Origin: Listeria booriae
Lineage (GTDB): Bacteria; Bacillota; Bacilli; Lactobacillales; Listeriaceae
Direction of reading: 5' to 3'
NCBI RefSeq assembly: GCF_000766865.1
Contig: NZ_JNFA01000019.1
Coordinates: 248,001 to 312,000, forward strand
Length of the DNA stretch: 64,000 nt
Position numbers and translations under genes: made by a program. The first letter of the stretch is position 1, and the number at the start of each line of letters is the position of its first letter. Below are positions 58,040 through 64,000 of this stretch, piece after piece. The notes under the pieces were generated by a model, which saw only the letters and a list, made by a program, of their open reading frames with translations, was not told the origin of the DNA and did no database searches.

Positions 58040-59227
58040 TTGTCTCATTGGTATTTCCAAAAAAATAATAAGACAATTGGTCCACTGACAGATTACGAAC
58101 TAAAAACGCTATACAAGAGAAAGGAACTAACGCCAGACACGAAAGTGAAACAATCAGAAGATGGCGAATGGCAATTGTTGAAAGACACGCCACTGATTCA
58201 TGATCATGCAGATTCCACGCATGCAAAAGATCCACATGGCAAGCCAGTCAACCATCATCCACATGAAAAAAACGGCATGCAACATTTAGGCTTAGGTGAC
58301 ATATTTGCGGATGTCTTCAAAAAACATCCAAAAGCAGATAGCGAAAAAGTATTTATTGCAGGAACAACCTACACAACACCCGAGGAAAAAGATATCGCAG
58401 CTTCTTGGACGCGACCATTCTTATTCTCCCGTGTATTCTTTGCTTTAGCAATTACTTATTTACTACTTTACGCTTGTACTTATTTCTTCGCGAATTCAAA
58501 TACCATTCCAGGTTTGATGGTTATTGGTTCTTTCGCCGTACCATTTTCTGTACTCGTTCTATTTTTTGAAGTAAATGCACCGCGCAATATTAGTTTTTTT
58601 GATGTTTTGAAAATGTTCTTTATCGGTGGTGTGGCGGCGCTTGTTGCGACATTGATTCTATACGATGTGATTCCTGTTGGAAAATTGAACTACTTTAACG
58701 CATTCCTTGTTGGTATCATCGAAGAAACTGGAAAAATGGTCATCGTGGCACTATTCATCGTAGCCCTTCGACCAAAATATATTTTGAACGGTTTACTTAT
58801 CGGTGCGGCAGTTGGTGCTGGTTTCGCGGCATTTGAATCACTTGGTTACGCGTTTAACTACAGTATTGAAGCTGCTGCTGTATTTAAAAATCTACACTTT
58901 GCTGGAGACACGATGTTGAATATCATCTTCTCTCGTGGCTGGCAATCGGTTGGTGGACATGTCGTGTGGGCTGCCATTTCTGGTGCAGCACTCATGATTG
59001 CGAAAGGATCTGATGCGAAGCTTGGCATGCGTCATATCTTTACTGGCAGATTCTTAGGGCTTTTCATTATTCCAATCGGTCTTCACTTCCTTTGGGATTG
59101 CCCGTGGAACCCACTTCCACAAATCGCGTTTAAACAAATCTTGTTAATCATTGTTGCTTGGATTGTTATCTTCTCTCTTATCAACAAAGGTTTACGCCAA
59201 GTTTCTGGCAAGAAAGCTACGAATTAA
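58040..59227 (+). CDS. GYF_2 domain-PrsW family intramembrane protease
   Basis: 395-residue protein. Residues 1-55 are a GYF_2-type peptide-binding domain (WYFQKNNKTIGPLTDYELKTLY..DTKVKQSEDGEWQLL). A His-rich linker follows (HDHADSTHAKDPHG). About nine membrane helices then carry PrsW-type motifs: GIIEETGKM (EExxK), GFAAFESLGYA (FExxxY), HVVWAAISG and HFLWDCPWN. PrsW of B. subtilis cleaves the anti-sigma factor RsiW; the target here is unknown, and no sigma or anti-sigma gene lies nearby. TTG start with GGGAGG about 8 bases upstream; no suitable ATG. Confidence 0.85.
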   Translation: MSHWYFQKNNKTIGPLTDYELKTLYKRKELTPDTKVKQSEDGEWQLLKDTPLIHDHADSTHAKDPHGKPVNHHPHEKNGMQHLGLGDIFADVFKKHPKADSEKVFIAGTTYTTPEEKDIAASWTRPFLFSRVFFALAITYLLLYACTYFFANSNTIPGLMVIGSFAVPFSVLVLFFEVNAPRNISFFDVLKMFFIGGVAALVATLILYDVIPVGKLNYFNAFLVGIIEETGKMVIVALFIVALRPKYILNGLLIGAAVGAGFAAFESLGYAFNYSIEAAAVFKNLHFAGDTMLNIIFSRGWQSVGGHVVWAAISGAALMIAKGSDAKLGMRHIFTGRFLGLFIIPIGLHFLWDCPWNPLPQIAFKQILLIIVAWIVIFSLINKGLRQVSGKKATN

Positions 59228-59236
59228 ACAAGATAC

Positions 59237-59276
59237 AGCCCATTTTATCTTTTTTGGATAGAATGGGTTTTTTTGC
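59237..59276 (+). terminator. Terminator after the GYF-PrsW gene
   Basis: CCCATTTTATC...GATAGAATGGG followed by seven T. Confidence 0.85.
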
Positions 59277-59334
59277 GCTTCAAAATAGTGTACAATGGAT
59301 GGATATCATTTGACTTGAAAAGGAGAATCGTTCT

Positions 59335-60162
59335 ATGCGTGCATCTTTAAAGAATTGCAAACGGATTGTTATCAAAGTTGGTACGAGCACTTTAATGTAT
59401 CCGAATGGCAATGTAAATTTACGAACTATTGAAAAATTAGCGATGGTCCTTAGCGATCTTTGCAACGAAGGCAAGGAAGTCGTGCTTGTTTCTTCTGGAG
59501 CCATCGGTGTCGGTTGTCACAAATTGCAACTGCCGACGCGCCCTACAGAAATGCCAGACCTTCAGGCGATTGCTGCGGTCGGTCAAAGCGAACTGATGAA
59601 TATTTATAATAAATTTTTTGGCGAATATGGGTATACCGTTGGGCAAGTGCTGCTAACGCGCGATGTCATTGACTACCCTACTAGCCGAAAAAACGTGATT
59701 AACACCTTTAATAAATTGTTGGAAAATCGTATTATCCCAATTGTGAATGAAAATGATACGGTTGCGATTGAAGAAATTGAGCATTTGACTAAGTTTGGAG
59801 ATAATGATCGTTTGTCTGCTATTGTTTTGGAAGTTATTCAAGCGGATTTATTGATTATGCTGTCGGATATTGACGGTTTTTATGATAGTAATCCGACTGA
59901 AAATCCCGATTCGAAAATGTTTACTGAAATTCACCAAATCACGCCAGAACTGCAAAGTCTTGCGGGTGGCAAAGGTTCTGCTTTTGGGACTGGTGGCATG
60001 TTTACAAAGCTCGCTGCCGCCGATAAAGTTTTGAAAAATGATAGTAAAATGGTGTTGACGAACGGGAATCAGCCGGCGATTATTTTTGATATTATGAATG
60101 GAAAAAATATCGGAACATTGTTTGCTAAGGAAGCGCTAGTAAAGGGGGAAACAGGACAATGA
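59335..60162 (+). CDS. proB: Glutamate 5-kinase
   Basis: 275-residue kinase making gamma-glutamyl phosphate, the first step of proline synthesis. The amino acid kinase fold shows [49 protein letters not shown] and [14 protein letters not shown]. It stops after the kinase domain: no PUA domain, unlike E. coli ProB. AAAGGAG precedes the ATG. It overlaps proA by 4 bases. I saw no T-box or other leader in the 60 bases after the upstream terminator. Confidence 0.96.
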   Translation: MRASLKNCKRIVIKVGTSTLMYPNGNVNLRTIEKLAMVLSDLCNEGKEVVLVSSGAIGVGCHKLQLPTRPTEMPDLQAIAAVGQSELMNIYNKFFGEYGYTVGQVLLTRDVIDYPTSRKNVINTFNKLLENRIIPIVNENDTVAIEEIEHLTKFGDNDRLSAIVLEVIQADLLIMLSDIDGFYDSNPTENPDSKMFTEIHQITPELQSLAGGKGSAFGTGGMFTKLAAADKVLKNDSKMVLTNGNQPAIIFDIMNGKNIGTLFAKEALVKGETGQ

Positions 60163-61406
60163 GTGGACTTGTGGAGATGGGAAAACGTGCGAAAGTTGCC
60201 GCTTTGGCATTAAGTCAAGCGAAAACGAAGCAGAAAAATGAGGCGTTACTTGCACTTGCTGAGCGTTTAGTAGCTAATACAGCTGTTATTTTAGCCGCGA
60301 ACGAAAAAGATTTAGCAGCAGCCGCTGACAATGGTGTGAAAGACGCGATGTTGGACCGATTACGCTTAACGGCTGAACGCGTGGTTGACATGGCAGAAGG
60401 CGTGAAACAAGTTGCTGCACTCGCTGATCCGATTGGCGAAGTGACGCACATGTGGAAAAACGAAGCCGATTTAACGATAGGTAAACAACGCGTTCCGCTC
60501 GGTGTCATTGGTATTATTTATGAATCACGTCCAAATGTGACGGTCGATGCTGCAGTTCTTTGTTTTAAAACTGGTAATGCGACGATTTTGCGTGGTGGTA
60601 GCGAGGCTTTTCATTCTAACATAGCCTTGGTGAAAATTATTCGCGAATCGCTTGCCGCATCTAATTTTCCAGCAGATGCTGTGCAGATTTTAGAAGATAC
60701 GTCACGAGAAACGGCGCAGGCTTTGATGAAATTAAATGCTTATTTAGATGTTTTAATTCCGCGTGGCAGTGCTCGCCTCATTCAGGCTGTGCTTGAGAAT
60801 GCAACCGTTCCTGTCATCGAAACTGGGACAGGGAATTGTCATGTTTACATCGATAAAGAAGCGCAACAAGAAATGGCAACCAAAATTATCGTGAATGCAA
60901 AAGCAAGCCGGCCTTCTGTTTGTAACGCCGCAGAAACGCTGTTAATTCATGAGGCTGTAGCGCCCGCTTTCTTACCTTCCATCATCGCAAAATTACGAGA
61001 AGAAAACGTTGAAATTCGTGGCGATGAACAAGTAGCCGCCATTGTTCCCGATGTTATCGCTGCGACTGAATCTGATTGGGAGACCGAATTCGCCGATTAT
61101 ATTTTAGCAATCAAAGTCGTTCCAAGCGACGATGCTGCTATTGCGCACATTAATCAATATGGCACGAAACACTCCGAGGCTATCGTCACAGACAATTATT
61201 TCACTAGCCAGAAGTTCCTCCAACAAGTCGATGCCGCAGCGGTTTACGTCAACGCCTCCACTCGTTTCACAGACGGTTTTGAGTTCGGTTTCGGAGCCGA
61301 AATCGGCATTAGCACGCAAAAACTACACGCCCGCGGTCCGATGGGATTGAATGAATTGACGTCTACGAAATACATTATTTATGGTGAAGGACAAATTCGA
61401 GAGTAA
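60159..61406 (+). CDS. proA: Glutamate-5-semialdehyde dehydrogenase
   Basis: 415-residue NADPH-dependent enzyme, the second step of proline synthesis. The aldehyde-dehydrogenase fold shows the nucleotide region ([26 protein letters not shown]), the catalytic cysteine in [14 protein letters not shown] and the terminal [16 protein letters not shown]. It starts inside the end of proB (ATGA overlap), so the two are translated together. A perfect terminator follows and also holds the last codons of the convergent hydrolase. Confidence 0.97.
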   Translation: MSGLVEMGKRAKVAALALSQAKTKQKNEALLALAERLVANTAVILAANEKDLAAAADNGVKDAMLDRLRLTAERVVDMAEGVKQVAALADPIGEVTHMWKNEADLTIGKQRVPLGVIGIIYESRPNVTVDAAVLCFKTGNATILRGGSEAFHSNIALVKIIRESLAASNFPADAVQILEDTSRETAQALMKLNAYLDVLIPRGSARLIQAVLENATVPVIETGTGNCHVYIDKEAQQEMATKIIVNAKASRPSVCNAAETLLIHEAVAPAFLPSIIAKLREENVEIRGDEQVAAIVPDVIAATESDWETEFADYILAIKVVPSDDAAIAHINQYGTKHSEAIVTDNYFTSQKFLQQVDAAAVYVNASTRFTDGFEFGFGAEIGISTQKLHARGPMGLNELTSTKYIIYGEGQIRE

Positions 61407-61407
61407 C

Positions 61408-61449
61408 TAAAAAACAGGAGTGGCAATTTACGCCACTCCTGTTTTTTTA
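61408..61449. terminator. Bidirectional terminator between proA and the convergent hydrolase
   Basis: Perfect inverted repeat AAAAAACAGGAGTGGC/GCCACTCCTGTTTTTT around an eight-base loop. The stop codon of the minus-strand hydrolase lies in the loop. Confidence 0.95.
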
Positions 61450-62348
61450 TACCAAGTTACAACATCTTCAAATACCGTATATTTATTAATTTCATTGGTT
61501 AGCTCATGCCGCGCCTCTTCATATATTTTTAACGTTACATTTTCTACGCCAGCTTGCTCGTATTTCACGGCTAGTTTTGGCACATCTTTCCCTAAATGCC
61601 CTACTGGATCTTTACTTCCGGAAATCAGTAGTAACGGCAGATTTTTTGGTGTATTAGCAATTGTTTCTGCGTTTTGCGATTGCTCTACGCCGCGAAGCAA
61701 GCTGTGATAAAATCCTAGTGAACCAACTACTTGTCCGCCGAATGGGTCTTCCATGTATGCTTGATGCACCGCCGCGTCCCTAGAAAGCCAGCTAAACGGA
61801 TGCTTTTCCTTCGCAAATTCACGGTTAAATCCATAAAACGATAATTTATGCAAAATTTTACTGCGTTTGCTAGCATTGCTTTTCGCCCTTAAGTTCGCAT
61901 AAAAAAGACCTGTTCGCAACAACGGATCTGGCTGCAACCCACTTCCTGCCAAAACCGCTGCATCAACATGGTACTTCGTTAAGAAAACACGTGTCACAAA
62001 GCTTCCCATACTGTGGCCAAAAATAACATGTGGTATATCTGGGTAACGCGCTTTTATAAAATCAGCCACGACTTCCTCATCCGCCACCATCGCATCAAAA
62101 CCGTCTGGATATGGCAAGTGCCCCAAATTCCCCGTATCTGCAGCGCTCTTACCAAAACCACGATGATCATCCGCAATGACAATAAAACCTTCCTTGTTTA
62201 AATACGATGCAAATTCGGCATACCTCGCTCCATGTTCCGCCATTCCGTGAACAATTTGTACAATGCCAACAGGTTTTTCAACATCCTCCCAAATATGCGC
62301 ATGTAGTGGTAATTCATCATGCGACGTTATTTTTAATTCTGTGTGCAT
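61428..62348 (-). CDS. Alpha/beta hydrolase, monoacylglycerol lipase-like
   Basis: 306-residue hydrolase of the serine-aminopeptidase-like S33/monoacylglycerol lipase group. An oxyanion-loop HGMAEHGARY, a nucleophile elbow FGHSMGSFV (Ser) and an acid/His pair in SGSKDPVGH and EARHEL are present. It lacks a signal peptide, so probably acts in the cytoplasm on lipids or lysophospholipids. ATG with GGAGGGG upstream. Its last six codons (KKTGVA) and stop are encoded within the stem and loop of the shared terminator. Confidence 0.9.
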   Translation of the reverse strand: MHTELKITSHDELPLHAHIWEDVEKPVGIVQIVHGMAEHGARYAEFASYLNKEGFIVIADDHRGFGKSAADTGNLGHLPYPDGFDAMVADEEVVADFIKARYPDIPHVIFGHSMGSFVTRVFLTKYHVDAAVLAGSGLQPDPLLRTGLFYANLRAKSNASKRSKILHKLSFYGFNREFAKEKHPFSWLSRDAAVHQAYMEDPFGGQVVGSLGFYHSLLRGVEQSQNAETIANTPKNLPLLLISGSKDPVGHLGKDVPKLAVKYEQAGVENVTLKIYEEARHELTNEINKYTVFEDVVTWYKKTGVA

Positions 62349-62489
62349 AAGACCCCTCCTCTTCCTTACAAAGAAACGCTAATTCCTACTCTTTACCCAA
62401 CTAGTCTACCCTATTATGGAACTTTTTACACTTGTTCACATTATCACAAATATGTTAAAATGAAATCATGAATCAAAGGAGATGTTGAC

Positions 62490-62954
62490 ATGACAAAAGA
62501 TATCGCGCACTTACAAATGTTTGACTACGTATTGAAAAAATATGGTAACAAGGAACTTTTTGCGAACACACGCATGGTTGTCGAGATTGATGGTAAGCTT
62601 TGGACAGGCGATTTTCTAATTTTAGATGACTGCCATATCATCGAAGTGGATTGGGCGGATAATGGTTATACGCAGGTCGAACTGACTCGTGAAGCAATTA
62701 ACGCTGCTTTTGATGAAGCCATTCAAGTATCTAATGTGAATGTGAGTCAGAACCGTATCGATGCTAAGATTGCTTCGTTAAAACATCCAGAAATGCTGTA
62801 TCAAGAAATAAGTCGTTTCGTCGATGCCGTAGATAGCCAAGAAAGCGGCTTGAAACCATTGTTATACAACGCGTACTGCTTGGATACACGCGTGAAATTA
62901 CCTTTCTTAGACATTGCAAATAAGGAAATGTGTTTAGTGTCTTTAACAGTATAA
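62490..62954 (+). CDS. Hypothetical protein
   Basis: 154-residue soluble protein of unknown function. There is no signal peptide or membrane segment. The N-terminal half is beta-rich (MVVEIDGKLWTGDFLILDDCHIIEVDW), the C-terminal half helical, with a possible cysteine pair but no known motif. AAAGGAG precedes the ATG. A relative sits in this place (next to proBA and the hydrolase) in other Listeria as I recall. It is a separate transcription unit from the divergent hydrolase and is followed by a short GGTTGCCG-type hairpin near 62965-62990. Confidence 0.78.
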   Translation: MTKDIAHLQMFDYVLKKYGNKELFANTRMVVEIDGKLWTGDFLILDDCHIIEVDWADNGYTQVELTREAINAAFDEAIQVSNVNVSQNRIDAKIASLKHPEMLYQEISRFVDAVDSQESGLKPLLYNAYCLDTRVKLPFLDIANKEMCLVSLTV

Positions 62955-62956
62955 TT

Positions 62957-62994
62957 TAGAGCGGTAGCCTTTTACTAGGTTGCCGTTTTTTTAT
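62957..62994 (+). terminator. Probable terminator after the hypothetical gene
   Basis: CGGTAGCC...GGTTGCCG stem with a G-T pair, followed by TTTTTTT. Confidence 0.7.
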
Positions 62995-63077
62995 ATGTTA
63001 CAATATGGTCTTAAATCAATACTTTCTTATTTCGACAACTCAATAAGATTGTGCTACACGAAAGGAGTTGATTGCTT

Positions 63078-63722
63078 ATGATGAAATGGTCTCGCATACT
63101 TATCGTCCTTTATTTCATCTACATCTTTTTCATTTTTCAAAGCTATAAATTCCTTGTTTTGAATGTATCGTTAGCCTATATTCCACTCGAGTTAGCTAAC
63201 TTGGCTTGTAAAAAGAAATGGCACCCGATGATTTTTTGGCCCCTAGCGGCTCTATGGCTATTATTCTTCCCGAATTCGCCGTATTTATTGACTGACTTCT
63301 TCCATTTGGAGAATTTACGTGTCAATGCGATGCAGATTGGTGTTTTTTCGAATGATCCGCGTATTTGGAAGCATTTCACTGTGATGGCTGTGGGAATTCT
63401 ATTTGGCCTTTACACCGGTTTTGTCTCGTTGAAATGGATGTTGGACGCGCTGATGGATCGTTTTCGAACTGCTGCCAATTCGGTTGCCTACTGGGGCACA
63501 TTTGGCGTTATTATCGTACTTTCTGGTTACGCGATTTATCTCGGCCGATTCGCGCGATTGCATACAGTGTACTTGTTTACAGACCCTATGTATGTGATTC
63601 ACCAAATGTTGGACGCGTTTTCGTATGAAATGTTCTATTTTATAGCTTGTTTCGTCGTTATCCAGATCGTTATTTACTTCATCTTTATAAAATTTCCAAA
63701 TAAAAAGGCTAGCGCTTCATAA
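63078..63722 (+). CDS. DUF1361 family membrane protein
   Basis: 214-residue integral membrane protein with about six hydrophobic segments. The family motif FFPNSPYLLTDFFHLENLR lies near residue 60; later segments contain a conserved GRFARLHT and a long C-terminal helix. The function is unknown for the family. The ATG at 63078 has AAAGGAG about 10 bases upstream; a TTG two codons earlier is possible. The last codons KKASAS and the stop form part of the terminator stem and loop. The neighbour on the other strand is a tRNA-like RNA gene. Confidence 0.88.
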   Translation: MMKWSRILIVLYFIYIFFIFQSYKFLVLNVSLAYIPLELANLACKKKWHPMIFWPLAALWLLFFPNSPYLLTDFFHLENLRVNAMQIGVFSNDPRIWKHFTVMAVGILFGLYTGFVSLKWMLDALMDRFRTAANSVAYWGTFGVIIVLSGYAIYLGRFARLHTVYLFTDPMYVIHQMLDAFSYEMFYFIACFVVIQIVIYFIFIKFPNKKASAS

Positions 63723-63738
63723 GCGCTAGCCTTTTTTT
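63702..63738. terminator. Bidirectional terminator shared by the DUF1361 gene and the tRNA-like RNA
   Basis: AAAAAGGCTAGCGCTT-CAT-AAGCGCTAGCCTTTTT: a perfect 16-base stem with a three-base loop and T-runs in both directions. The DUF1361 stop codon lies at the loop. Confidence 0.95.
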
Positions 63739-63739
63739 G

Positions 63740-63870
63740 ATCATCGGGTGTGGATTTGCACCACACAAACTCATATTTAAATCTTAACTTGTTTAAATGT
63801 ACTTTATACTGTTGCTTTGCTTCGAAGTTCTTTGCAACTAAATGCGTCTACCTATTCCGCCACCGATAAT
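63740..63870 (-). ncRNA. Unusual tRNA-like RNA (no normal anticodon arm)
   Basis: On the minus strand the ends pair as an acceptor-like stem, ATTATCGG (63870-63863) with CCGATGAT (63747-63740). Two bases later comes a D-arm, GCGGAATAGGTAGACGC (63860-63844), very close to leucine tRNAs. The 3' side has a T-arm with stem GTGTGG/CCACAC and loop TGCAAAT (63766-63748) that abuts the acceptor with no gap, as in real tRNAs. The T-loop has G in place of the usual U55. Between the two arms are 77 bases, with a GTTGC/GCAAC hairpin and an ATTTAAA/TTTAAAT hairpin in place of an anticodon arm; no 5-bp stem with 7-base loop was found. No CCA is encoded. A promoter and a terminator flank it. Confidence 0.6.
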
Positions 63871-63891
63871 GATTATTTGACAACGGTATAT

Positions 63892-63920
63892 ATGATATCA
63901 TGAATTCCGAATAAATGCAA
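63892..63920 (-). promoter_or_regulatory. Promoter of the tRNA-like RNA
   Basis: TTGCAT, 17-base spacer, TATCAT on the minus strand. Transcription would begin near 63885, about 15 bases before the acceptor-like stem. Confidence 0.65.
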
Positions 63921-63927
63921 GTTTATT

Positions 63928-64000
63928 TTAAAATAACAGCCGAAGTAACGCCATAATCACGACACCTAAAATGACTGTCCATAGTAAACTCCGCGTGATT
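63928..64000 (-). CDS. C-terminal end of a membrane protein, cut by window edge
   Basis: The last 23 codons of a minus-strand gene end with TAA at 63928-63930. The visible peptide (ITRSLLWTVILGVVIMALLR, then LLF) is one hydrophobic helix, so the product probably ends with a membrane segment. The family cannot be named from so little. The promoter of the tRNA-like RNA follows its stop within about 10 bases. Confidence 0.6.
   Translation of the reverse strand, partial: ITRSLLWTVILGVVIMALLRLLF

Noticed and set aside
59228-59334. T-box leader before proBA
   Set aside because: The space after the upstream terminator is only about 60 bases and lacks the T-box sequence.
63740-63870. A standard leucine tRNA gene
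   Set aside because: D-arm and T-arm fit, but there is no anticodon arm, the insert is far longer than a class II variable loop, U55 is missing, and no CCA is encoded.
1-64000. CRISPR arrays, insertion sequences or prophage
   Set aside because: No evenly spaced repeats, transposase motifs or phage structural genes were seen; the XRE pair alone is not enough.

Overview
The window is chromosomal DNA from a low-GC Gram-positive bacterium and fits the genus Listeria. The evidence is gene content and order known from Listeria chromosomes (lexA-yneA-ynzC-tkt-yneF; glnA-glnR-ynbB-hflX-hfq-miaA-glpD; oatA; luxS-parC-parE; plsY; codY-hslU-hslV-xerC-trmFO-topA-dprA-rnhB-rbgA-sip-clpX-tig; proB-proA). 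Ribosome-binding sites are strong and TTG or GTG starts are common. Several points differ from the Listeria monocytogenes layout I remember: an sbcCD/SNF2/ABC block abuts the tkt block, an mscL gene sits between yneA and ynzC, there are two rather than three type I signal peptidase genes, and a yneQ-lacX fusion is present. A member of the wider genus outside the L. monocytogenes group is therefore likely. This is an inference from memory, not a database result.

Layout. 1-8 kb (minus strand): DNA repair and chromatin enzymes (sbcD, sbcC, a GNAT acetyltransferase, an SNF2 helicase cut by the window edge). 8-15 kb: plsC, a lipoprotein, a CcdC-like membrane protein, a heterodimeric ABC exporter pair preceded by a leader peptide and attenuator, and an M20 amidohydrolase. 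15-21 kb: yneF, tkt, ynzC, mscL, the SOS pair yneA/lexA, then glnA-glnR. 21-28.5 kb: the hfq/miaA block, glpD and a glycerophosphodiesterase. 28.5-32.3 kb: oatA, two unrecognised genes and luxS. 32.3-39.5 kb: topoisomerase IV (parC, parE), a CoA-binding protein, a nucleobase permease and plsY. 39.5-51.5 kb: the yneQ-lacX fusion, yneP, codY, hslUV, xerC, trmFO, topA, dprA, rnhB and rbgA. 51.5-57 kb: two signal peptidases, clpX, tig and a ysoA-like gene. 57-64 kb: two XRE regulators, a GYF-PrsW membrane protein, proBA, a lipase-like hydrolase, two hypothetical proteins, a tRNA-like RNA gene and the 3' end of a further gene.

Most of the window is housekeeping: DNA topology, repair and recombination, proteolysis and secretion, nitrogen and central carbon metabolism, and membrane lipid and envelope synthesis. 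The most unusual parts lie between or at the edges of genes. They are a transcribed tRNA-like RNA without a normal anticodon arm (63740-63870), a leader-peptide attenuator with mutually exclusive hairpins before the ABC exporter (13601-13844), and a terminator-like hairpin whose 3' arm is the miaA Shine-Dalgarno sequence (25753-25829). No prophage, insertion sequence or CRISPR array was seen.
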